DNA of 39,488 bases from Pigoraptor vietnamica (taxonomy: Eukaryota; Opisthokonta; Filasterea), in assembly GCA_943704525.1 (NCBI GenBank), contig CALSCQ010000272.1, positions 1 to 39,488 on the forward strand, in the 5' to 3' direction. The translations under genes and the position numbers were made by a program. Position 1 is the first letter of the stretch; each line of letters begins with the position of its first letter. The notes beneath the pieces are model-generated. The model did not search any database and was not told where the DNA came from. It was given only the letters and a program-made list of their open reading frames with translations. Below are positions 1 through 9,777 of this stretch, piece by piece.

Positions 1-227
1 GGGGGACGGGTGAGGGGGATTGAGGGGAAAAGGGGTTTGGTCGTGTCAATCGGCGATGATGTCCGTCTCCGCTTTGGCACATAATCAAGAATGCCTCACA
101 CGCAATGATCCGACACCAAGTCAGCACACAAGGGCACCGCACAGCCATCGTCGCACTCACAGCGCAACTGCACGCACACCGGCACCCACACCACACGTTC
201 GCAAGCGACGCAACCACTGCCACCCAC

Positions 228-560
228 TGTTCGTCGCAAGCCACTCGTTGATGTCCTCTCCGGGCGGCAAGACCACCACCGATTTGAGTCCTCCCGTGAC
301 GATCTTTGCGCTTACGAGCGCAGGGTCAAGGTACCGCTTGGGGTCATCCGCCGCCGTCTTCTTCTTTTTGCTCCTGTGTGTGTATGTGTGTGTCGGTCGG
401 GAACGATGGGGAAATGAGCGGGTTTGCTCGAGTTGTGGCATCTCACGTGCACATTGCCCGTATGTGTGTGGGCGTGCTGACTTAAAACTGTATGCGTGTG
501 TCCGTACGCAGGCGCAGAGATTTCCATCGCGCGCGCACACACACATACACACACACCACA

Positions 561-653
<93 letters not shown>

Positions 654-730
654 GAAAGGGATGCAAACACCGACACTGACATCGAAAGTTTTTCTTTTGG
701 CGTGTCTGACACTCACCCAAAGAAAGACAT
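228..730 (-). CDS. MOB1: MOB1-like kinase activator, N-terminal part (gene continues off the left edge)
   Basis: MOB proteins bind and activate NDR/LATS kinases in the Hippo and mitotic-exit pathways. Two exons are visible on the minus strand. Exon 1 (730-717) is only 14 coding bases, MSFFG, ending at a GTGAGT donor. Exon 2 (373-228) follows a CACACACAG acceptor. The join reads MSFFGSKKKKTAADDP, then VVLPPGEDINEWLATN. This matches the MOB1 start (MSFLFGSKSSKTF) and its invariant LPEGEDLNEWIAVN block. Exon 2 ends in phase 1 at a GTGGGT donor, so the next residue can be Thr as in the family (AVNT). The Mob/phocein core with its zinc site lies outside the window. Intron 1 holds a long GT repeat (sense strand). 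The tiny first exon is inferred from frame, donor and family match. Confidence 0.82.
562..651. repeat. (AC)n microsatellite in MOB1 intron 1
   Basis: About 45 AC dinucleotide units. On the sense strand of the MOB1-like gene this is a (GT)n tract in the middle of intron 1. It keeps several frames open and creates spurious His/Thr or Cys/Val ORFs on both strands. Confidence 0.97.
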
Positions 731-1001
731 TCTCTCACACTAACAACGGCCTCATAAAAGCAAACGCCGCGCAATTCACACAGAAGAAATCGCCTCAAAT
801 CGCTCTGTTGTTGTGGAGGAGTGTGTGTGTTTTGGTCGTGAAACAGTGACGTAAGGGCTGTTAGTGACGTAGGTCTGACGATCGTTTGCATGCGTCATCA
901 TGGCAATTTCAACACAGAAAAAATCGCAGCACCTTTTTTGCGCTTATTTCTTATTTTTCCGTCTGCACTCTCTCGCGCACGCGTGTCTCCCCTGCGCCGA
1001 C
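731..1001. promoter_or_regulatory. Divergent promoter between MOB1-like and glucosidase II alpha genes
   Basis: These 271 bases separate two start codons pointing away from each other. Two near-identical CRE/ATF-type elements lie inside: TGACGTAA at 847-854 and TGACGTAG at 865-872, 18 bases apart. TGACGT cores bind bZIP factors (CREB/ATF family, also ATF6/XBP1). That would suit an ER quality-control gene such as glucosidase II, but the link to ER stress is inference. I see no clear TATA box. Confidence 0.5.
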
Positions 1002-4000
1002 ATGGCTGCACGGTGCGCGTGGCCCTGTGTGGCCGTGTGCGTGCTCGTGTTCGCAGCCGCGCTTGTGGGCGCCGTCGACCGCTCGAATTTCAAGACATGC
1101 GACCAGAGCGGGTTCTGCAAGTGAGTGTGCGTGCGTGCGTGCGTGCGTGTGCGTGTGTGCGTGTGTGTGTGTGCGTGTGCGTGTGTGCGTGTGTGTGTGT
1201 GCGTGTGTGTGTCTGTGTGTGTCTGTGTGTGTCTCTGTGTGTGTCTGTGTGTGTGTCTGTGCGTGCGAATGTGTGTGTTCTCGAACTGTGAACGTGACTG
1301 TCATACAAACTTCGTGGCTGTATGCACGCCGCGTATGCTGTTCCTTCCGCTTTAGTGGACGCGCACTCATGGGATGCGGGACACTGTCTCGCACATAACG
1401 ACATCCCTTGTTTACTCTACAGTTACTGACCACACATCCTCCGTCTTTTGCCGTGCGTTCGCCACAGGCGCAACCGCAACATGCAGCCCGACCCCTCGCT
1501 CTACCGCGTCGTCGCCGAGAGCATCAAGGCACACCCGACTTCTATGACAATGGACATACTGAACACTAAGACGAACGTCCTGCTGACCCTCGACGTGCTC
1601 ACGATGGCCGATGCCATCGTGCGCTTCAAGATTGTAGAGAAGAACCCGCTCAAGCCGCGCTACGAGGCGAGTCTGCGCAACTGCACACACATTGGAATGT
1701 CGCGCATGTGTGCCGTGTGGTTTGATGCGATATCTCTGCGCAAAGAGTCGGTGCTGGAGTGGCTTATCGTGCTGCGGGACTGACGCGTATGTGCGTGCGT
1801 GTGGTTTGTTGTGTTGGCTGTACGTGTTGGATTTGCCTGTGTGTGCGCGTGTGCGTGTACGTGTGTGTCTGCGTTTGTCTGTGTCTTGTGTCTGTGTGCG
1901 TGCGTGCGTGTGCATGTGTGTCTGCGTGCGTCTGTGTCTTGTGTCTTGTGTGTCTTGTGTCTGTGTGCGTGCGTGCGTGCGTGTGTGCTGCAGGTGAAGG
2001 ACGTGCTCGTGGGCGATGTGCTCGGCGTCGCTTTCGATGCGGTCGAAGAGAACGACGGCGACTTCTCCGTCAAGTCCGGTGACGTCACCGTGCTCGTGAC
2101 GCACTCGCCATTCATCATCGACGTCGTTCACAAGGACTCGCTTGTCGTTCGCCTCAACGCGCGCGGTCTCATGAATTTCGAGCACACGCGCAACAGGCAT
2201 GTGACGACACACTGCATCACGTGCACACACGCGCGATATTTAAAGGTAGCGCGCACGCCCTCGTGCACACGCACGCATACTAACACGCAACCCCATCCGA
2301 TACAGGGAGGAGAACGCGGACGACGGTGAGGGCGCGTGGGACGAGACGTTCAAGACGCACCGCGACAGCAAGCCCAACGGCCCGCAGTCGGTGGCGATGG
2401 ACGTGACCTTCTCGAACTTTGCGCACGTGTACGGCATCCCCGAGCACGCGTCGAAGCTCTCTCTCCCGTCCACGCGCGGCCCGGGCGTGTCGTCGGACCC
2501 CTACCGCCTCTACAACCTCGACGTCTTCGAGTACGAGCTGGACAATCCGATGGCGCTTTACGGCAGCATTCCCCTCATGCTCGCGCACTCGGCCACGCGC
2601 ACCGCCGGCTTCTTCTGGCTCAACGCCGCGGAGACGTGGGTCGACGTCACGCACACGACCGACGCGACCGGCGCCCTGGGCCGCCTCGTGCAACTCGTCA
2701 AGGGCCACGCGGCGGGTCCCAGCGTGGAGACGCACTGGATGTCGGAGAGCGGCATCATCGACGCGTTCGTGCTGCTCGGCCCGACGCCCGCGGACGTGTT
2801 CCGGCAGTACGCGTCGCTGACGGGGATGCCGCAGCTCCCTCCGCTGTTCTCGATCGCATACCACCAGTGCCGGTGGAACTACAACGACCAGCAGGACGTC
2901 GCGGACGTGGACGCGAACTTTGACCGCCACGACATCCCGTACGACGTGCTGTGGCTCGACATTGAGCACACGAACGGCAAGCGCTATTTCACGTGGGACA
3001 ACAGCAAGTTCCCCGACCCCGTCGCGATGCAGGAGTCGCTTGCTTACAAGGGGCGCAAGATGGTCACGATCATCGACCCGCACATCAAGCGTGACGACAG
3101 CGGCTACGAGATTCACAGCGAGGCCGAATCGCAGGGCTTCTACGTCAAGTCGTCCGGCGGCGTGTCGTCGTACGAAGGGTGGTGTTGGCCGGGCACGTCG
3201 TCGTGGCTGGACTTCACGTCGCCCGCCGTGCGCGAGTGGTGGGCGGGCCGCTTTGCGCTCGATAAGTACAAGGGATCGACCGCGAGCCTGTACACGTGGA
3301 ACGACATGAACGAGCCGTCGGTATTCAATGGCCCCGAGATATCGATGCACAAGGACGCCGTCCACCACGGCGGATGGGAACACAGGTGCGCGCGCGTGTG
3401 TGTTGGCTCGGGTGTGCGTGCGTATTATGCCGAGACGAAAAGACGACTGTTGCGGTTTTCAATTTGTTCTTTTCACACCTTATTTACATGCGCACAAGGT
3501 TTCATGTTAAGGGTTGGCGTCCGTCATATTTTCCCGTGAATGTGACAGTCCCCCACTCATCCCCTCCCCTAATCCACCTCAGGGACGTGCACAACATCTA
3601 CGGCTTCTACCAGCACATGGCCACCGCGCAGGGCCTCGCGAAGCGGTCCGGCTACATGCGCCGCCCGTTTGTGCTCTCGCGGGCGTTCTTTGCCGGGTCG
3701 CAGCGGCACGGCGCCATTTGGACGGGCGACAACACGGCCGACTGGGACCACCTCAAGGCTTCTCTTCCTATGATCATGTCCATCGGACTGGCCGGGCTGC
3801 CGTTCGCGGGCGGTACGTCACTGCGTCCTTGTGTGTGTAGCGTGTGTTGCGTATGTCTGTCTGCGTGCGTGTGCGTGTGCGTGTGTGCGAATGTGTGCGT
3901 GTATGCGCGCTCTTTAATGTCTGTCCCCTAACCCCTCCCCCACCGCAGCGGACGTCGGCGGCTTCTTCAAGAACCCTGAGACCCAACTGCTCGTGCGCTG

Positions 4001-4338
4001 GTACCAGACGGGCGCCTACACACCGTTCTTCCGCGCGCACGCCCATCTCGACACGCGCCGCCGCGAGCCGTGGCTCTTTGACGACGCCACAAAGCTTGCC
4101 ATTCGCCAGGCCGTGATTGCGCGCTACCAGCTGCTGCCGCTGTTCTACACGCTCTTCCACGAAGCGTCGGTTACGGGCAAGCCGATCATGCGGTACGGGT
4201 CGCGTCGTCACGGTGTCGTCAGTCCGCTTTATATCTTTGTTCGCATGTGAGGGGCTATGAAGTAGCCCGCTCTCGCTTGGCATAGCCATTAGAATCTCAT
4301 GCACTTCCTTTCATCCACCGGCCCATCACTTGCACCTC

Positions 4339-4377
<39 letters not shown>

Positions 4378-5440
4378 TTCTCCTACCTCAGGCCGCTGTG
4401 GGTCGAGTTCCCCGCCGATGGCGCGACATTTGCGATGCAGGACCAGTTCATGGTTGGCTCGTCTCTCCTCGTCAAGCCCGTTGTGTCTGCGAATGCGCAC
4501 ACGGTCGACGTCTACCTGCCGGGCCAGCAGGTGCGTCCCCGTTACGCCTCTGCGACGTGTCTCTCTCTGTGGGCGTGTTGTGGAGTCGATGGACACACGA
4601 CATCTCTGTGGGCGTGTACGGGCAAAGTGGCTGCTGTGTTGGAGATGAAATGCGCTCGAATATTCACTCTTTCCTCGCAACGCAGCCGTGGTACGACGTG
4701 GACACGTACGAGTCTTTCACGGGCACGGCTTCTGTGCGGACGCCGCTGACGAAGATTCCCGTGTTCCAGCGGGGTGGCTCTGTGGTTGTGCGCAAGATGC
4801 GCCTTCGCCGCTCGTCCGCTCTGATGGAGCGCGATCCGTACACGCTGATTGTGACACTGAGCAACGAGGTACGCGGGCGTGAGGGCGTGAGGGCCGTGCC
4901 TAGGGCTAATTGTCACTTATTTTGCACTGGTGGAGTCGATGGACACGGCGTCTGTGATTTGTTTAAGCCGATCTCTCGCACTGGTTTGCAGGGTACTGCT
5001 GTTGGGACGCTGTATGTGGACGACGGCGACTCGTACGCGTACACGAAGGGCAACTACGCGCTCGTCGACTTTGAGTTCGGGGAAAACGAGCTCGTGTCGC
5101 GTGTGCGGCATGTCGGTCCGGGCACCGTGTGCAATGCCGTCGAGAGGGTCGTTGTCGCCGGTCTTTCGCGCCTTCCGGTGACGGCGACCGTGCGGGAGAA
5201 CGGTGGCGCGGCGCGGCCCGTTGCCGTCATTGTCGAGGTGCGTGTGCATTTCGTGTGTCGTACTCTGAAGGCTGTGTGGGGACTGTGCGTCTACGGGTGT
5301 GTCTCGCTTGTTTGCCTTGGACAAGGCTTGCGCGGCTGTGTTCTCACTGTATTGCCGTTTCGCAGAGCACGAACCGCGTGTCGGTCAAGAAGCCCGACGT
5401 GGACGCGTGTGCGCCGTGGTCCATCTCCTTTGGGTTCTGA
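1002..5440 (+). CDS. GANAB: Glucosidase II alpha subunit (GH31), ten exons
   Basis: This ER enzyme trims the two inner alpha-1,3-glucoses from N-glycans for the calnexin cycle. Exons: 1002-1120, 1468-1666, 1994-2196, 2306-3385, 3583-3812, 3949-4192, 4392-4530, 4686-4868, 4992-5237, 5366-5440. Coding length is 2718 bases, 905 aa, close to the animal protein (about 944). A signal peptide is followed by VDRSNFKTC and Cys-rich FCKR, both family hallmarks. The GH31 nucleophile is Asp507 in [12 protein letters not shown]; the acid/base is Asp583 in [11 protein letters not shown]. The C-terminus has no KDEL, as expected because the beta subunit retains it in the ER. Intron 2 must use a GC donor (GAG|GCGAGT) to keep YEVKDVLV in frame. 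Intron 3 is either GC-AG (2197-2305) or GT-AG (2201-2309), both in frame. Intron 6 carries a 37-base C run. Confidence 0.96.
1121..1267 (+). repeat. GT-rich repeat starting at the donor of glucosidase II intron 1
   Basis: Degenerate (GT)n with GC and CT variants begins directly at the 5' splice site GTGAGT and fills the first half of the intron. A similar TG-rich stretch spans about 1785-1990 in intron 2. Confidence 0.85.
4341..4377 (+). repeat. 37-base poly-C run in glucosidase II intron 6
   Basis: An uninterrupted run of 37 C lies 14 bases before the acceptor AG (4390-4391), so it makes up most of the polypyrimidine tract. The opposite strand is a G run that could form G-quadruplexes. Length could be affected by sequencing. 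Confidence 0.95.
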
Positions 5441-6111
5441 ATTGGCGTTGATCGCTGGTTAAGGGTCGGTTGTCGCAAATGCCGACCGGCGCGTGCGGCG
5501 CTGCGCGAGTGCCTGGCGTGTGGGTGATGAATGTAGGCACTAGGACTGAAGTGGCTGTTCCCGTGTGTGTTCCGTGTTGCGCGCCGTGATGTCGATGGGG
5601 CGAAGGCACACTACGTAGCAGTGGAAGTAACACGAGAATGGACCACGTGCGACAAGGACGAGACGCACACTGCTTCATCCGCCCGGCGTGCTGCGTCGCG
5701 GGTGGCCGTCGGCTAAGTAGACGCCGCTGCCGTTGTTTTGAAACACCTGGTACACGTCTGGCAAATATATTGCACTCTGTCGAAGCTGAAGTAGCGATCG
5801 ACGGCGCACATCCCGCGGGAGACGAAGCAGAACCCCAAAAACGACACGCCAAATGTCCTCGGGGTGTTCTCCGCGCTGTTTTCCGTGGCTGAGCGAGGGT
5901 GCAGAGAGAGCCAGTTGGCAGAAGGGAGAATGTCAGTGCTTGTCCCGGCAGTCTGCATGGAATTCAGGCGTGTGGGTGTGGGACGAGGTAACAGTCGCTG
6001 TTACATCACCCGATCGCCTTCCCCAAGAACTGCTGACCGTGACGGCAGCTTGCCATCCCCAACAGTATAATACGCCGTGGCCTCCCCCTCGCGCCCTCAC
6101 GCTCTGCTACC
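5441..6111. other. Intergenic region between glucosidase II and biotin synthase
   Basis: I see no gene or RNA here; ORFs in it lack conserved features. A TATAATA at 6066-6072 sits 40 bases before the biotin synthase start and could be a TATA-like element (weak). The rest looks like a 3' UTR plus promoter. Confidence 0.5.
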
Positions 6112-8436
6112 ATGGCGCTGCGTGCCGTGCGCATGTTCACGGCGAGTGTCTCGCGCGCGTGGACGCACACGCACGATGCCGCCCTTGTGACTCGCCACAC
6201 ACAGCTTTCGCACGCACGTGGCCTTGCTTCGACAGCCGCCAATGACACTCCGGCTGCGCGCGCCGCGAAGGTGGACGCCATTCGCAACGACTGGACGCGC
6301 GAGGAGATACAGGCCATTTACGACTCGCCGCTGCTCGATCTGATGCACAATGCGGTGGGAATTTCGCCTGTTGTTGCGTGTATTATGCACTCGCACACAC
6401 GCACATACATGCACACGTACATCCACACGCACGCTACAACACGCGTGCCACACACAGTGTTCTCTGCCATTCTGTTGTTGTGTCATTACGCCTCGTTGTG
6501 TGTACCCTCTCGCAGCCACGCGCGTGCATGCACACGTGCATTCGCACGCATGCTCGCGCACACACCCACACAAAGTGATCTCTGCCATTCCGCTGATGTG
6601 CCAATACGCCGTGTTCGTTGCCAGGCGGTGGTCCACCGTCGCCACTTCAACGCGCGCGAGGTGCAGCAGTGCACGCTGCTCTCGATTAAGACGGGCGGGT
6701 GCGCCGAGGACTGCTCGTACTGCCCGCAGTCCAGCAAGTACAAGACGGAGGTTCGCATCTATTGCGGCTGATGTCACACACACAACACGCGTCTCTTCTG
6801 CTAGAGCCGCGTCGGAGGCTCGATGGCTGCTGTCACACACGCGTCTCTTTTGCCAAGGCCACATCGATGTGAACGGAGATTTGTATCGTGTTGCTGCTGT
6901 CGTCACACACTCAACACGCGACTTTTGCGCTGAAACAGCGTCGGAGGCTCGATTGCTGCTGTCACACACGCGTCTCTTCTGCTAAAACCCCGTCGACTTG
7001 AACCCCACAGGTGAAGGCGCAGAATTTGATGAACGTGCAGGAGGTGATTGACGCTGCGCGCAAGGCGAAGGCCGCGGGGAGCACGCGCTTCTGCATGGGG
7101 GCGGCGTGGCGCGATGTCATGCATAGGAAGAGCAACTTCAAGTCGGTCGTGGAGATGGTCAAGGAAGTGCGGTGTGTGTGCGGGCGTGCGTGTGTGCGTG
7201 CGTGTGTCTGTGTCGTGTCTGTGTCTGTGTGTCTGTGTATCTGAGTCTGTCGGTGCGTGCACACTGAATTGGCACGCACACCCCCTCTCTCTCTCGCAAA
7301 CGCACACACGCAGCGCAATGGACATGGAGGTGTGCTGCACCCTCGGCATGCTGGACGCAGAGCAGGCGCAGCAGCTGAAGGACGCCGGCCTCACAGCCTA
7401 CAACCACAATCTCGACACGAGCCGCGAGTACTACCCAAAAATCATCACCACGCGCACGTACGACGAGCGGCTCAAGACGCTGGAGCACGTGCGCAACGCC
7501 GGCATCAACGTGTGCTCCGGCGGCATCATTGGGCTCGGCGAAGCGGAGGGCGACCGCGTCGGTCTGCTCCACACGCTCGCGACGCTCCCGTCGCACCCGG
7601 AAAGCGTGCCTGTGAACGCGCTCGTCCCGGTGCAAGGGACTCCCCTCGCGGGGCAAGAGGTGGGCGATGGCTGATGTCGCCACTCCTGTCGTGTGTGGTG
7701 GTGGAGTTTGCTAAGAGCGAGTAGTGCGTGATTGGGTCTGCTAAGAGCGAGTAGTGTGTGAATGACGCTGACGGCACGCGTCGCCGCGCACGCAGCGGGT
7801 GAACATATGGGAGATGCTTCGCGTGATTGCGACGGCGCGAATTGTCATGCCGGCGTCGATGGTGCGGCTGTCGGCCGGCCGCGTCAACTTTTCGCTCGCA
7901 GAGCAGGTGCGTAGTTGTGGCCAGTCATGTGGAATGCATTTTGCCTGCGTGGTTTCACGCGTGGGTTCACTCACATTCACGCACAAACTTCTTTGTTAAA
8001 CGCACGTGCATTCACGCACTCGCGCGTGCGCGTGCACACCCTTCACTCGTGCGCCCTGTCTGACGTCGAATGTGCGCGCAGGCACTGTGCTTCATGTCCG
8101 GCGCAAACTCCATTTTCACCGGCGACAAGTTGCTCACGACAAAGAACAACTCGTTCTCCGAAGACTCTGAAATGTTCCGAATTCTCGGTTGGTGTCCCCT
8201 GCAACTCTGCGTGCAGTGCGCGCACAAGATATCTGCAATATTCCTAAGAGCGATGCAATATTTTACGCAAAGCTGACGACTGCGCTGCTCTGCGGTGCGC
8301 AGGTCTCGTCGGCAAGGCCCCTTCGTTCGACGAGCCCGCGCACGCACACGCACAACACGCGCACGGCGACGGCTGCGGGCACTCGTGTGGAAAGGGCCCG
8401 CATGCGGAGGAGGCGGCGGTCGCTGCGGCGCATTGA
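6112..8436 (+). CDS. bioB: Biotin synthase, mitochondrial type, seven exons
   Basis: A radical-SAM enzyme that inserts sulfur into dethiobiotin to make biotin. Exons: 6112-6354, 6625-6750, 7011-7171, 7314-7659, 7796-7906, 8082-8187, 8303-8436; 1227 bases, 408 aa. Residues 1-40 are Arg/Ser/Ala-rich without acids, as in a mitochondrial presequence. The radical-SAM CxxxCxxC reads [18 protein letters not shown]. Ligands of the second iron-sulfur cluster are visible: Cys in [11 protein letters not shown], Cys in EVCCTLGML, Cys in [13 protein letters not shown], Arg in [16 protein letters not shown] and [13 protein letters not shown] are also conserved. The protein ends in a His/Cys-rich tail ([21 protein letters not shown]) not found in the E. 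coli enzyme. A possible polyadenylation signal ATTAAA lies at 8445-8450. A BATS domain is implied. No other biotin gene is nearby. Confidence 0.95.
6751..7010 (+). repeat. Imperfect tandem repeat filling biotin synthase intron 2
   Basis: Blocks built from GTCGGAGGCTCGAT, GCTGCTGTCACACAC and CGCGTCTCTTCTGCTA recur across roughly 6775-6985, about three times at 60-130 base spacing. Only the last 25-30 bases before the acceptor are unique. Confidence 0.7.
7709..7762 (+). repeat. Two-copy direct repeat in biotin synthase intron 4
   Basis: The block GCTAAGAGCGAGTAGTG occurs at about 7711 and again at about 7740, 29 bases apart, inside the intron between 7659 and 7796. Confidence 0.75.
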
Positions 8437-9066
8437 GTGAGGTCATTAAACCGCGGTGCAGGGCCGGGACTGACGACTGTATCGCTCGTTGTTGTTCTGG
8501 TGTCCGGATCGAGTATAATCGAAGGATCATCACGCAGACGCAAAACAACGGCGCAATATGTGAGCAAGCCATGCTACTGAGTCGGTTGAGTTCAGTCTAA
8601 AGCGCTCGCAATGAACTGAAGGTGTGGCGGATCATGGTAGATGAGTAGTGTTACACCCGGCTGTGTCAGCATCGTGAGTATTGACACCCCTCGTGCGTAA
8701 GGGCACGTATGCACCCACTCGTCTGCGTCCTCTCTCTCAACTCGTAAAGTCTTCCACCCCTCGTGTGTGAGAGCACATGCACACACTGTGTCTCTCTCTC
8801 AATTCGTTTCGCAACGAACGAAACTGAAAAGAAAAAAAATGTGCGACAATCACGCGTGGCCTCGGCTCCCCGGCAATGTACACTCACACTGACCCACGCC
8901 AGTAGCGCACACGCGTCGGCTGTTTTGTTTCGTTTGTCGTTATTCCCTTCATTGAATCCCCCGGCATTCCTCTCCTTCACGCCGGTCGTGCATGCCGTCG
9001 GCTGTTTTTCTTTCCTTTTTTTTTGTTTGTCGCTATTTATTTTCACGCTACATTATTCCCTTCCCT
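8437..9066. other. Convergent intergenic region, with duplicated block and polyadenylation signal
   Basis: This separates two 3' ends. A block of about 60 bases is present twice, near 8684-8747 and 8755-8811; both copies contain CACCCCTCGTG and end in CTCTCTCTCAA(C/T)TCG. At 9036-9041 the plus strand reads TTTATT, that is AATAAA for the minus-strand F-box gene, 26 bases past its stop. I see no gene. Confidence 0.6.
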
Positions 9067-9724
9067 CTACTCGCCGCCGCGGGGTGCCGCAAGCGACGCC
9101 GTGAGCCGCCGAATCTCATTCGCACGCCACCTCGCCAGCCCCGTCTGCATGCCCACTCGCAACGGCTCACCGACGCCACCGCCTAGCACAGCGTTCGCAC
9201 GCGCCGCCGTCAGCCAGCCATCGCTTTCAACGCCGTCCCTCGCGACCGTGTGCCCGGCGGCCCTGTCGGCGGCGCACAGCCCGCGCAACGCAACGGCGTA
9301 CCCCGCGACATGGCACCCGTGTGAGGGCATGGTCACGTGCGTGAGGTCGCAGCGCCCGCACCGTCCGCACGCGAGCGCGTGAACCTTGTGCTGCGAGTGC
9401 CACGCACCCGACGACCGGCACGTGGCCCACGGCCGATCGCACCCGAAGCGCCACAGCGGGCACCGGTGGGCCTCGCTCAGTGCGTCTGCTTCTGCGCGAG
9501 CGCGGTGCTCCAGGGCGTGTGCTGCGTATTCGCCGCGGGGCATGTAGGCGCGGCACAGCTGGCAGCGCACGCGGTACCGAGGGCAGTTGTCCAGGTGGCT
9601 GTGGACTTGGCTTCTGTCAAGGCGTGCGTTGCAGCCGTACTGCGCGAGAGGACACGGGAGCAATGCGCGGAGGCACACGAGCGCATGATCCTGTGGAGCG
9701 GCGGGGAGGCTTGTGTTAGGTCAA

Positions 9725-9777
<53 letters not shown>

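Noticed and set aside
20-891. Long ORFs on both strands encoding His/Thr or Cys/Val repeats
   Set aside because: They are translations of the (AC)n microsatellite; it lacks stops in several frames. The real coding sequence here is the MOB1-like exons.
2196-2310. Definite GC-AG call for glucosidase II intron 3
   Set aside because: A GT-AG alternative (donor 2201, acceptor AG at 2308-2309) gives the same frame with one residue changed, so this intron was not counted among the certain GC donors.
2280-3383. 367-residue open frame on the minus strand opposite glucosidase II
   Set aside because: It is antisense to the large GH31 exon. G+C-rich codons leave few stops on the opposite strand, and the translation shows no conserved domain.
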